Counted from the first letter of the stretch, positions 1 to 5,651 are shown. The stretch is 8,179 bases of DNA from Anaerolineales bacterium (GCA_024763295.1 JANTFU010000092.1:1-8179); one strand, 5' to 3'. Made by a program: numbers and translations. Notes: a model not told the origin generated them from the sequence alone.

Positions 1-218
1 CGACGAGCCGCCATATAGGCTTCCACCCCGATAATCGGCTTCACGCCCTCCGCTTTCGCCACATCGTAAAACTCTTTGACGCCAAACATCGTGCCATGAT
101 CCGTAATCGCAACGGCAGGCATCCCCATCGCTTTGGTGGCAGCTACCAGCTTTTTAATATTGCTCAAACCATCGAGCATGGAGTATTCGGTATGGACGTG
201 AAGATGTGCAAAAGACAT
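1..218 (-). CDS. dnaE: DNA polymerase III alpha subunit, N-terminal fragment (gene cut by window edge)
   Basis: This is the first 72 codons of the replicative DNA polymerase catalytic subunit, which extends replication forks in the cytoplasm. The translation begins [17 protein letters not shown] and continues with [15 protein letters not shown] and KPIIGVEAY. These are the opening blocks of the PHP domain found at the N terminus of bacterial DnaE, including the HxH pair (H7, H9) and the TDHG block that contribute to its metal site. The ATG at 218-216 fits the usual DnaE start, because the family begins only a few residues before the HLHVHT block. There is no recognisable Shine-Dalgarno just upstream, where the leader is AC-rich repeat text. 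The remaining roughly 1,000 or more residues lie beyond base 1. The family is certain from the sequence. It could be DnaE1 or a paralogue, which this fragment cannot settle. Confidence 0.95.
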   Translation of the reverse strand, partial: MSFAHLHVHTEYSMLDGLSNIKKLVAATKAMGMPAVAITDHGTMFGVKEFYDVAKAEGVKPIIGVEAYMAAR

Positions 219-225
219 GGCTGTT

Positions 226-284
226 CAGTAGTTTGGTAGTTTGGTGGTTTAGTAGTTGTTAGTTGGATAGTTAGGTGGTTAGGT
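226..284. repeat. Low-complexity GT/AC-rich tract in the dnaE leader
   Basis: The plus strand reads as degenerate repeats of units such as GTAGTTTGGTAGTTTGG and GTTAGGTGGTTAGGT; on the minus (transcribed) strand it is AC-rich. The units vary in length and sequence, so this is not a clean tandem array. It fills most of the predicted dnaE 5' leader and leaves no Shine-Dalgarno there. Its function is unknown. Confidence 0.7.
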
Positions 285-317
285 CGTGCAAACGCAGACA
301 ACAAAGCACTAGCGGCG

Positions 318-326
318 ATTATAGCA
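318..326 (-). promoter_or_regulatory. Extended -10 promoter, probably for dnaE
   Basis: Read on the minus strand this is TGCTATAAT, a perfect TATAAT preceded by the TGn extended -10 element. No good -35 lies 16-18 bases further upstream, as is usual for extended -10 promoters. Transcription would start near 311 and give dnaE a leader of about 93 bases that contains the low-complexity tract at 226-284. The assignment to dnaE rests on orientation and proximity only. Confidence 0.55.
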
Positions 327-456
327 CGCAGTCTGTTTTTAGAACCTATGTTTTAGTTAAAAGTTGGGATGTTTTAAGGTTTGGATAGAAAGTAGCGCGT
401 GCCTTGAAAACACTCGGGACTTATCGGGATCAAAAGTGGGCGGGGCAGGTTTCCGT

Positions 457-2865
457 TTAACGGAACCAAACCGAAAACTTGGTTTGTCCCGCTATCCAGT
501 AGTCCGGCACATTGTCCTCGTCCCAAAATTCCGCATCGTAGACCTGCATCCCCAACAAGCCGCACTCAACCGCAAGGATTTCCGGCGGGGCGGTATCCGG
601 CACAAAGCAGGAATTGCGCACGGCATCCGCACTCGCTGGCGGGAAAGCGCCAATACCGGCGTTTTCTTCGTTGGGGGTCGGGAAGCACTCGGTATTCCAA
701 AATCCGTTTTCGGGCAGACGACACCATGAGTGATCGGCGGCTTTGACGACCGTGTAAGTAAGCGCGTCGGCAATTTGACCGTTGCTTTTGCGCAAGCGCA
801 CGGTATCGCCGCCATCGCTGAGCGAAATTTGCGAAGTGTAGCCGTAGATGGCAATGCGCTGCCCCGCGCCGAGATTAACATTCGGCAAACGGTAGGAAGT
901 TTCGATGTCTTCGATATACCAGCCACTCAAGCTGACCGTACTGACGCCGCGATTGATAATCTCGATAAATTCGTCGTTGGTGTTGACCACCCCGTCAAGA
1001 TTCCAGTCGTGCCCCGGGCGCGGAAGGACTTCGTTGAGTACCACCGATTGGTAGGGATAAGGCGTGGGTGTGCGCGTGGGCGGGATGGGGGTGTTCGTGC
1101 GCGTGGGCGCTACGGTCGGGGTGACGTTGTATGCCCAATTGGGCTGACGCGGGGTGCCGTTGATTGGGTCACCATCAGCATCCGTGCCATTCCCAGTGCC
1201 CGCATGGGTCAACCATGCGGATGAACTATCGACAACGACACCACGTCTCTCCATACTTGCATAATTTGGCGAGCCAGTGCCTGCGGGCCAAGCGCCGCTA
1301 TCATTATTCGCTGTATCAACCGTCGTCCCCGATGGAGAAATTAGTTTTAGGTACTCTCCACTATTCGATAAAGTTCCGTTATAGAGCAAGTCTGACTGAA
1401 TGTCGTTAACCGTATTCTCTGTTTGCTCAAGCAAAAAATAGCCGTCTGCCTGAATTGTCCCACTTAATGCAATATCAATATCGCCGCTATCCGTCAGTCG
1501 CCAACCGGACAAATCAACAGGCGTTGTCGGCGATGGATTATACAATTCTATCCATTCGTGAGATGAACTGGCATTTGTCCCACCCCAAGCAACTTCATTG
1601 ATGATAACCGTCAGCGATGCCGGGGTTGTCGGCGTCGCGGATGGGATAGGCGTATTTGTTGGAATCGGGGTAAACGTATTGGTTGGCGTTGGAGTCGGTG
1701 TTACATCGTAGCCCCAATTTTTTTCGCCTGGTGTACCATAAATCGGATTACCAGCCGCATCAACGATGGTGGGATGCGGCTCATCGTTCGTAACCCAATT
1801 ATCGGTCGAATCGGGGTCTGTACTCATACGTTCCATGCTGCTGGCAGGTGATAGACGTCCATGTGACCAAGCCGTATTGTTAGCGTTGGCAGTATCAATC
1901 GTTTGGCGGGTATCATCGTACAAATAAAGCGTTTCACCTGCATCATCTAGTTCGCCGCCGGTGTAGGTTTTATCTTCAACTGCCGAAGTCGCATTTCCAC
2001 TGCCGCGTTCGATCAAAAAATAAGAATCGGGGCTAATTTGGTCTGTGCTGTCAAAAGAAATGTAAAAACTGCCACTTTCATTGCTCAACACCCAACCATC
2101 AAGAGAAATTGTTTGTGTTGTCGACGGGTTATAAAGTTCCAGCCATTCATCACCGAAATAGGCGTCTGTCCCTGCCCAAGCGATTTCGTTGATAATGACA
2201 TCAGGAGCGCCAGTCCCACAACCCACCAACGGACTTGATAATGTTTGTGGGTTACTCGGATTACTCACAAAAAAGTCGCTAGTATTATCATCTGTATCTT
2301 CGCAGTTTCCGCTATTCCCACCAAAATTCCTTTCATAGCTCTGATTAACACTAGATGTTAAGGGAGATAAAGGGATTCCTTCAAGATACGCAGAATTACC
2401 ATCCATGCCTACCGCATCAACCACCGTATTCCCATCAGCTAAGACCAGTGCAATTCCTCCATCATCGGTAATACCTGTAGTATAAGCAAGGTCATACGAA
2501 CCTGAATAACCACCAGAATGAGTGTTCGCAATTAAGTAATGCTGTCCACTTGCTAAATTAGTGGATGTAGGAATAGTTACTCGAAGACCAGTACTCCCCG
2601 AGGCATTACTTCCCCATATTTGCCAACTACTTATATCAACAGAGCTGCCTGTCGGATTATATAGCTCAATAAACTCGTCATATCCACCATTAGCTCCTCG
2701 AGTTCTAAATTCACTAATAACTACATGAAGCGCATTCGCCCCCTGCGGCGCAGCCTGCACAAAAGACGGCAAGAAACTCCCCAACAAAAAGAAAAGCAAC
2801 AAAAAACCTACCCCAAAACGAGAGAGAGCCTTTCTCTTTGCTGAAAAAAATCCATGTGCACGCAT
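457..2865 (-). CDS. Secreted multi-domain lamin-tail-domain (LTD) surface protein
   Basis: This 802-residue protein is predicted to be exported. Residues 1-38 form a signal peptide, with basic KRK at 10-12, a hydrophobic core at 17-36 and a likely cleavage site after VQA38. Four lamin-tail-like beta domains follow, each opening with a VIINE/VVLNE strand and an E-W/F-I/L-E-L-Y-N-P block. They span about 45-205, 221-372, 417-575 and 605-735. Two Thr/Pro-rich linkers at about 389-416 and 582-604 separate the later domains; such linkers are typical of Chloroflexota secreted proteins. Domains 2 and 3 are the most alike (INEIAWAGT versus INEVAWGGT). Domain 4 contains a DxNxDGxxNxxD loop at 620-631 that resembles a calcium site. 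Lamin-tail domains in bacteria are associated with extracellular or envelope proteins, but the partner is unknown; no catalytic domain is visible. The C-terminal 65 residues are unassigned. The stop lies in a small palindrome (448-467). No Shine-Dalgarno precedes the ATG; see the promoter at 2872-2899. Confidence 0.9.
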   Translation of the reverse strand: MRAHGFFSAKRKALSRFGVGFLLLFFLLGSFLPSFVQAAPQGANALHVVISEFRTRGANGGYDEFIELYNPTGSSVDISSWQIWGSNASGSTGLRVTIPTSTNLASGQHYLIANTHSGGYSGSYDLAYTTGITDDGGIALVLADGNTVVDAVGMDGNSAYLEGIPLSPLTSSVNQSYERNFGGNSGNCEDTDDNTSDFFVSNPSNPQTLSSPLVGCGTGAPDVIINEIAWAGTDAYFGDEWLELYNPSTTQTISLDGWVLSNESGSFYISFDSTDQISPDSYFLIERGSGNATSAVEDKTYTGGELDDAGETLYLYDDTRQTIDTANANNTAWSHGRLSPASSMERMSTDPDSTDNWVTNDEPHPTIVDAAGNPIYGTPGEKNWGYDVTPTPTPTNTFTPIPTNTPIPSATPTTPASLTVIINEVAWGGTNASSSHEWIELYNPSPTTPVDLSGWRLTDSGDIDIALSGTIQADGYFLLEQTENTVNDIQSDLLYNGTLSNSGEYLKLISPSGTTVDTANNDSGAWPAGTGSPNYASMERRGVVVDSSSAWLTHAGTGNGTDADGDPINGTPRQPNWAYNVTPTVAPTRTNTPIPPTRTPTPYPYQSVVLNEVLPRPGHDWNLDGVVNTNDEFIEIINRGVSTVSLSGWYIEDIETSYRLPNVNLGAGQRIAIYGYTSQISLSDGGDTVRLRKSNGQIADALTYTVVKAADHSWCRLPENGFWNTECFPTPNEENAGIGAFPPASADAVRNSCFVPDTAPPEILAVECGLLGMQVYDAEFWDEDNVPDYWIAGQTKFSVWFR

Positions 2866-2871
2866 AAAAAA

Positions 2872-2899
2872 ATACTATCACAGATAGCAAAACAGGCAA
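2872..2899 (-). promoter_or_regulatory. Candidate promoter giving a leaderless LTD-gene mRNA
   Basis: On the minus strand, TTGCCT (2899-2894) and TAGTAT (2877-2872) are separated by 16 bases. Each matches four of six bases of the sigma70 consensus. The -10 ends six bases before the ATG at 2865, so the transcript would start at or next to the start codon. This agrees with the absence of an in-frame ribosome binding site. It overlaps the hairpin at 2892-2919. The match is only moderate. Confidence 0.35.
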
Positions 2900-2919
2900 A
2901 GAGAAACCTCCTTGCCTGT
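2892..2919 (-). terminator. Likely rho-independent terminator of spoVS
   Basis: ACAGGCAA and TTGCCTGT form a perfect 8-bp stem around a 12-base loop. On the minus strand it begins 25 bases after the spoVS stop and is followed by TTTTG, a short U tract. The GC content of the stem is modest, so termination may be partial and the LTD gene could receive some read-through. The hairpin also contains AAGGAGG, a strong Shine-Dalgarno-like sequence that is not positioned for the LTD reading frame. Confidence 0.5.
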
Positions 2920-2944
2920 CTGATTGAATAGGAATAGGGAAAGA

Positions 2945-3208
2945 TTAACGCGGCACGACGACCAATTTGATTGCAGTGCGGACTTTATCCTCAATCTCCA
3001 CGTCGACAAATTCCGGCATACAAACCACTTCCATCTCGTCACGTTCCTGTAAGTAGCTCATTGCCAAAACCAGCGCCTTGACAGATTGGTTGACCGCGCC
3101 GGCGCCAATTGCTTGTACTTCAGCGCGTCCATGTTCGCGGATCACACCGGCAATCGCACCAGCCACAGCCGAAGTTCGGGAGTTAGCGGAAACTTTAATA
3201 ATGTCCAT
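2945..3208 (-). CDS. spoVS: Stage V sporulation protein S (SpoVS) family
   Basis: This 87-residue protein reads MDIIKVSANSRTSAVAGAIA, then EHGRAEVQAIGAGAVNQSVKAL and EVEDKVRTAIKL-like text near the end. That is the full-length SpoVS family pattern, including the IGAGAVNQ(S/A)VKA block. SpoVS adopts an Alba-like fold. In Bacillus subtilis it affects spore coat assembly and septation, but the family also occurs in phyla that do not sporulate, so its role here is unknown; nucleic-acid binding is suggested only by the fold. It has its own promoter (3262-3290) and a well-placed ribosome binding site, TGGAGG at 3220-3215, six bases from the ATG. A likely terminator follows at 2892-2919. It is the gene immediately beside the DnaA-box region, transcribed away from it. 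Family assignment is secure; function is not. Confidence 0.93.
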   Translation of the reverse strand: MDIIKVSANSRTSAVAGAIAGVIREHGRAEVQAIGAGAVNQSVKALVLAMSYLQERDEMEVVCMPEFVDVEIEDKVRTAIKLVVVPR

Positions 3209-3214
3209 TGAATA

Positions 3215-3220
3215 CCTCCA
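3215..3220 (-). promoter_or_regulatory. spoVS ribosome binding site
   Basis: TGGAGG on the minus strand, with a six-base spacer to the ATG at 3208. It fixes the start codon of spoVS. Confidence 0.8.
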
Positions 3221-3261
3221 TGTAGGCTAAAAGTGGGGAGTAATGTTCTACCCTTGTTCAA

Positions 3262-3290
3262 ATTGTACAAAAAACTACGTCAGCTTACAA
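3262..3290 (-). promoter_or_regulatory. Sigma70-type promoter for spoVS
   Basis: On the minus strand, TTGTAA (3290-3285, four of six matches to TTGACA) is separated by exactly 17 bases from TACAAT (3267-3262, five of six matches to TATAAT). Transcription would start near 3255, giving a leader of about 47 bases that includes the Shine-Dalgarno. This is one of the best-formed promoters in the window, and no sporulation-sigma-like alternative was needed to explain it. Confidence 0.65.
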
Positions 3291-3374
3291 GAATGAAAGG
3301 AGAGTACATTTGTCCTAAAAAGGCTTAGGGTCTCTTTTCGTCATGGCAGTGCAATTTTGGAGAAAGAACAATAT

Positions 3375-3406
3375 ATATCCATATCCATTAAGTTGTATAT
3401 GGATAT
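3375..3406. repeat. AT-rich perfect inverted repeat, possible DNA-unwinding element
   Basis: ATATCCATAT (3375-3384) and ATATGGATAT (3397-3406) are perfect complementary arms of 10 bp around a 12-base spacer. The surrounding bases from 3370 are almost all A and T. The element lies 19 bases from the nearest perfect DnaA box at 3425. It has no U tract and a weak AT stem, so a terminator is unlikely. Confidence 0.6.
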
Positions 3407-3414
3407 CGTTGTCT

Positions 3415-3433
3415 TAGTAGGGGCTGTGGATAA
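3415..3433 (-). other. DnaA box with GC spacer and DnaA-trio-like repeats
   Basis: The plus strand reads TAGTAG-GGGC-TGTGGATAA. Read from the box outward on the minus strand this is a perfect DnaA box, a GC-rich tetranucleotide, then two CTA triplets leading into the AT-rich inverted repeat. The order matches the described basal unwinding module (DnaA box, GC-rich spacer, DnaA-trios, AT-rich DNA). Only two trios are clear, so this is suggestive. Confidence 0.45.
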
Positions 3434-3608
3434 TGGGGATTGAATCTGTCTGCCCCCTATATTTATCTGATTCCGCCCCTATTTCCCCGTCTCAAGCCCA
3501 GATGCGCGGGATACGCTTTCCACTTCGGCTTGGGGATTCATGTGGATAGTTTTTGCACAAAATCGAACTTATCCACGCGCCCTAAAAACCATTTCCCAGA
3601 TATGGGAT

Positions 3609-3638
3609 AAAAGAAAAAAGCCCCCTGTATCTGGGGGC
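3609..3638 (-). terminator. Rho-independent terminator of the kinase-nucleotidyltransferase operon
   Basis: On the minus strand, GCCCCC and GGGGGC form an all-GC 6-bp stem around a 7-base loop (AGATACA), followed directly by TTTTTTCTTTT. This is a textbook intrinsic terminator. It lies about 150 bases after the stop codon at 3792, so the tandem DnaA boxes at 3684-3733 fall inside the 3' untranslated part of the operon transcript. Confidence 0.85.
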
Positions 3639-3703
3639 GCATGTCGTGTAGCTATTCTAAGATTTCTCGAACAAGTGAGCGGTTTCTCCACATATTGATG
3701 CAC

Positions 3704-3733
3704 TTATCCACAGTTATCCACGAGTTATCCACA
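3704..3733 (+). repeat. Three tandem DnaA boxes
   Basis: TTATCCACA (3704-3712), TTATCCACG (3714-3722) and TTATCCACA (3725-3733) lie in the same orientation with starts 10 and 11 bases apart. That is about one helical turn, so they sit on the same DNA face. A fourth related site, TTCTCCACA, precedes them at 3684-3692. Such phased arrays favour cooperative DnaA binding. Confidence 0.8.
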
Positions 3734-3791
3734 GTACCATAGTCCTATAAAGCCGAATTATGGATGAAAGCACCCCAAAATATGGGCATAT

Positions 3792-4808
3792 TTAGAGAAT
3801 TTCAGAAAGCTCAAAGCCATTCTCTTGGAGTAAGGCTTCGAGCTTCTCTTCGATGGTATCCATATAATGGTCAAGCGCGCTGAGGCGTTCTTCGAGGCTG
3901 GCGTCGCTAAAGCCCAATTCTGCACAGGCACTTTGCCAATCGCCGATCTGATTTTCGGGCAAAGCTTGGGCAGCCAGCGTCCATGTTAGCAGCATGGGAT
4001 AGAGCGCTGCAAGCGGTGTTTCGCCGTTGATGATGGCGAGAAAGGCTTTTTCGTAATATCCAAGCCGCTCGGCGTGGATGCGGATATCGACTCCGTGCGC
4101 TTCAGAGGCAAAGTTGAAGAAGTTCTTCCATGCGGGCAGCCAACTTTCGAGCCGGGCAGGCAGCAGCTTGGTTCCGCCGAGCAAGCCAAACAGTCCGGGC
4201 GTAAACTGGGGTTGATCAATAGCTTCGGCACGCGCAGGAAAATCGAGCAGAAGTCTGCGCTCGCCGAGCGGCGCTCCGGTTAATTCTGCAATTGCATTGG
4301 CGGCGTTGTGCAGGGCATCCAAATAATTGAGCAGTACATCCGGCGTGAGTTTTTCGGCGTTGAATTGCAATGCCATCCAAATTTTGCGGGCGTGTTCCAG
4401 CAACGTATGTGAGCGCTTCAGGATGCTTTTGGGGTCGTCGAAGCCCGCGCGCAGGCTGGCTTGGGTGAACTCGAAGAAGTGCTTGGTTTCGTAAAGCAGT
4501 TGTGGATCGTAAAGCTCGTAGCCCAGCCAAGGGTTGGCGCGCAACTCGCGCGGCGGGGTGTAGTCTTTCTCGCTACGATGGTGGATGTCGAGATGCACAT
4601 CGGGGCTAAGCATTTTTAGCTCACGCGCGGTTTCGACGGGCGTATTATGGACAAAGACGAGGTCGATATCGGTGGTGTTGCCTAGCAGTGGCTCTTCGTG
4701 TAGTACCGAGCCGGTTAGGTACGCGGCGATGATTGTCTCGTCGTTGTAGGCACGTTCTTCTGTGTGCTGTTTCGCAAGGCGGAGGAGCAGGTCTCGCGTA
4801 ATTCGCAT
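3792..4808 (-). CDS. Nucleotidyltransferase-fold protein (pol beta superfamily), specificity unknown
   Basis: The 338-residue protein carries an N-terminal nucleotidyltransferase domain at about 25-80. The segment YLTGSVLHEEPLLGNTTDID contains the GS motif (G33, S34) and the metal-binding Asp pair D47-x-D49. A third likely catalytic acid is D74 in HLDIHH. These are the hallmarks of the pol beta superfamily, whose members move a nucleotide from an NTP to a protein, antibiotic, RNA or other acceptor. The remaining 250 residues are predicted mostly helical and not recognised. It could be an aminoglycoside-type or a regulatory nucleotidyltransferase; the acceptor cannot be read from the sequence. 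It is the second gene of an operon, 26 bases after the deoxynucleoside kinase stop, with AAAAGGA at 4820-4814 as ribosome binding site five bases from the ATG. The terminator is at 3609-3638. No antitoxin-like HEPN partner is adjacent, which argues against a MNT/HEPN toxin pair. Confidence 0.8.
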   Translation of the reverse strand: MRITRDLLLRLAKQHTEERAYNDETIIAAYLTGSVLHEEPLLGNTTDIDLVFVHNTPVETARELKMLSPDVHLDIHHRSEKDYTPPRELRANPWLGYELYDPQLLYETKHFFEFTQASLRAGFDDPKSILKRSHTLLEHARKIWMALQFNAEKLTPDVLLNYLDALHNAANAIAELTGAPLGERRLLLDFPARAEAIDQPQFTPGLFGLLGGTKLLPARLESWLPAWKNFFNFASEAHGVDIRIHAERLGYYEKAFLAIINGETPLAALYPMLLTWTLAAQALPENQIGDWQSACAELGFSDASLEERLSALDHYMDTIEEKLEALLQENGFELSEIL

Positions 4809-4834
4809 GATTATCCTTTTTTTGTGACCTCGCT

Positions 4835-5488
4835 CTATGGCAGAGGGCTGGGCGAGGGATCGAGCAATTTCGGCTGAAGCGGGCTTTTCTTGAGCGCTTC
4901 TTCAATTTGAACTTGGATATAGACCAAGTCTTCGGGATTACGCACAAAATCAAGGTTGTCGGCTTCGATGGTCAGCGTGGGCAGCTTGACATGCGTCTTG
5001 GCAAAAAAGTCATCGTAAGCTTTCCCAAGTGCGGAGATGTAGCTGCTATCCATATCGCGTTCGTAAGGGCGGTCACGCATGGCGATGCGTGCCATCAGCG
5101 TTTCTGTTGTGGCGCGCAAGTAAACCAACAGATCAGGTTGGCGGATTTTTTCTGCCAAGGCTTCATGCACGCGTTGATACATTTCCAACTCGTCGCTAAC
5201 CAGATTAATACTGGCAAAAAGCGCATCTTTTGCAAAAGTATAATCAGAGAGCAGATTTGGGTTTTGTGCCAGCATTTCCGGCACGTTCTTTTTTTGCTGA
5301 TGATAGCGACTGAGCAAAAAGAAAATCTGGGTCTGAAAAGCATAACGGGCGCGATCGCCGTAGAAATCGGATAAAAAGGGATTTTCCTCGAAAACTTCGA
5401 GCAAAATATCGGCGTTAAAGGCTGGTTTGAGCATTCGGGTGAGGGTGGTTTTGCCGACCCCGATTACCCCTTCGATGGCAATATACAT
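4835..5488 (-). CDS. Deoxynucleoside kinase (dNK/dGK/dAK family)
   Basis: This 217-residue cytoplasmic enzyme would phosphorylate deoxynucleosides to their 5'-monophosphates in the salvage route to dNTPs. A Walker A P-loop, GVIGVGKT, lies at 7-14 right after the first strand. EVFEENPFLSDFYGD at 31-45 carries the family's conserved Glu and substrate-side residues. LLSDYTFAKD at 79-88 matches the D-R/Y-S-type motif after strand 3, and MRDRPYERDMD at 137-147 is the Arg-rich LID. Length and order fit the family exactly. The base preference (dG, dA, dC or dT) cannot be told. The C-terminal tail, SPLQPKLLDPSPSPLP, is low-complexity and overlaps a C/G-rich palindromic stretch at 4828-4857. The start ATG at 5488 is supported by GGAGAG seven bases upstream and by the position of the P-loop. 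First gene of an operon with the downstream nucleotidyltransferase. Confidence 0.9.
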   Translation of the reverse strand: MYIAIEGVIGVGKTTLTRMLKPAFNADILLEVFEENPFLSDFYGDRARYAFQTQIFFLLSRYHQQKKNVPEMLAQNPNLLSDYTFAKDALFASINLVSDELEMYQRVHEALAEKIRQPDLLVYLRATTETLMARIAMRDRPYERDMDSSYISALGKAYDDFFAKTHVKLPTLTIEADNLDFVRNPEDLVYIQVQIEEALKKSPLQPKLLDPSPSPLP

Positions 5489-5518
5489 GAAGCAACTCTC
5501 CGCAATTTAAGATAGTCA

Positions 5519-5548
5519 AGGATACCATAATTGAGAGGGCTATTCCAA
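5519..5548 (-). promoter_or_regulatory. Possible promoter for the kinase operon
   Basis: On the minus strand, TTGGAA (5548-5543) and TATCCT (5524-5519) are 18 bases apart. The matches to the sigma70 consensus are moderate. The site is in the only upstream spacer of the operon and leaves a leader of about 25 bases containing the Shine-Dalgarno GGAGAG (5501-5496). A competing TTGACT lies at 5519-5514 without a convincing -10. Confidence 0.3.
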
Positions 5549-5555
5549 TGTTGAA

Positions 5556-5571
5556 CGCGTTGGGGAACGCG
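5556..5571. repeat. Short GC-rich inverted repeat in the divergent promoter region
   Basis: CGCGTT (5556-5561) and AACGCG (5566-5571) form a perfect 6-bp stem around GGGG. It lies just upstream of the possible kinase promoter and could be an operator or a chance palindrome. Confidence 0.35.
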
Positions 5572-5598
5572 AAAGGTCAGGGTGAGGGAAGTGTAAGA

Positions 5599-5631
5599 CG
5601 TGAAACGTAAAATCAGTCAACACGTTTCACG
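5599..5631. repeat. 10-bp inverted repeat overlapping the glycosyltransferase promoter
   Basis: CGTGAAACGT (5599-5608) and ACGTTTCACG (5622-5631) are perfect inverted arms around 13 bases. The right arm covers the start of the spacer between the -35 and -10 of the glycosyltransferase promoter, so a bound protein could block it. The same 10-mer occurs again at 7027-7036. Confidence 0.55.
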
Positions 5632-5645
5632 CTTCACGCTATAAT
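5617..5645 (+). promoter_or_regulatory. Promoter for a leaderless glycosyltransferase mRNA
   Basis: TCAACA (5617-5622, four of six matches to TTGACA), a 17-base spacer and a perfect TATAAT (5640-5645). The -10 ends six bases before the ATG at 5652, so transcription should begin at or next to the A of the start codon. No Shine-Dalgarno is present between -10 and ATG, which agrees with leaderless translation. Confidence 0.6.
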
Positions 5646-5651
5646 ATCAGC

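Larger units (their letters stand above)
3370..3733. other. oriC: Candidate replication origin (oriC) / DnaA-box cluster
   Basis: This is the core of a 583-base stretch without a gene (3209-3791). Perfect DnaA boxes (TTATCCACA or its complement) lie at 3425-3433 (minus), 3704-3712 (plus) and 3725-3733 (plus). One-mismatch boxes lie at 3541-3549 (minus), 3569-3577 (plus), 3684-3692 (plus) and 3714-3722 (plus). An AT-rich segment at 3370-3406 contains a perfect 10-bp inverted repeat and could be the unwinding element. Known bacterial origins combine exactly these parts: clustered DnaA boxes, an AT-rich element, and a noncoding location. dnaA and dnaN are not in the window, so this would be an origin detached from dnaA, or a DnaA-titrating cluster like E. 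coli datA. The box cluster is read directly from the sequence; origin function is inference. Confidence 0.6.

Noticed and set aside
226..284. CRISPR-like or tandem repeat array
   Set aside because: The units are too short, degenerate and of irregular spacing, with no spacers and no cas genes.
448..467. Palindrome at the LTD stop codon as a terminator
   Set aside because: The hairpin (GGTTTCCGTT with AACGGAACC) includes the stop codon and no U tract follows on the minus strand, so termination is not supported.
2714..2899. 61-codon hydrophobic frame with a TTG start behind AAGGAGG
   Set aside because: It overlaps the well-supported LTD gene in another phase, and its hydrophobic look is the shadow of the LTD signal peptide. 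Kept only as a finding about the hidden Shine-Dalgarno.
3551..3559. TTTTGCACA as a further DnaA box
   Set aside because: It has a mismatch in a key position and the G variant; it may be a weak site but was not counted.
3704..3733. Plasmid iterons
   Set aside because: The repeats match the DnaA box itself, not a Rep-specific iteron, and no replication initiator gene is present; the neighbours are chromosomal-type genes.
3792..4808. MNT/HEPN toxin-antitoxin system
   Set aside because: The protein is much longer than MNT antitoxins and has no HEPN neighbour; it follows a metabolic kinase gene instead.
4828..4857. Terminator or attenuator between the kinase and nucleotidyltransferase genes
   Set aside because: CCTCGC and GCGAGG can pair over 18 bases, but the stem is short, has no U tract at the right place and includes the kinase stop codon. 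More likely repeat text that reached the end of the kinase gene.
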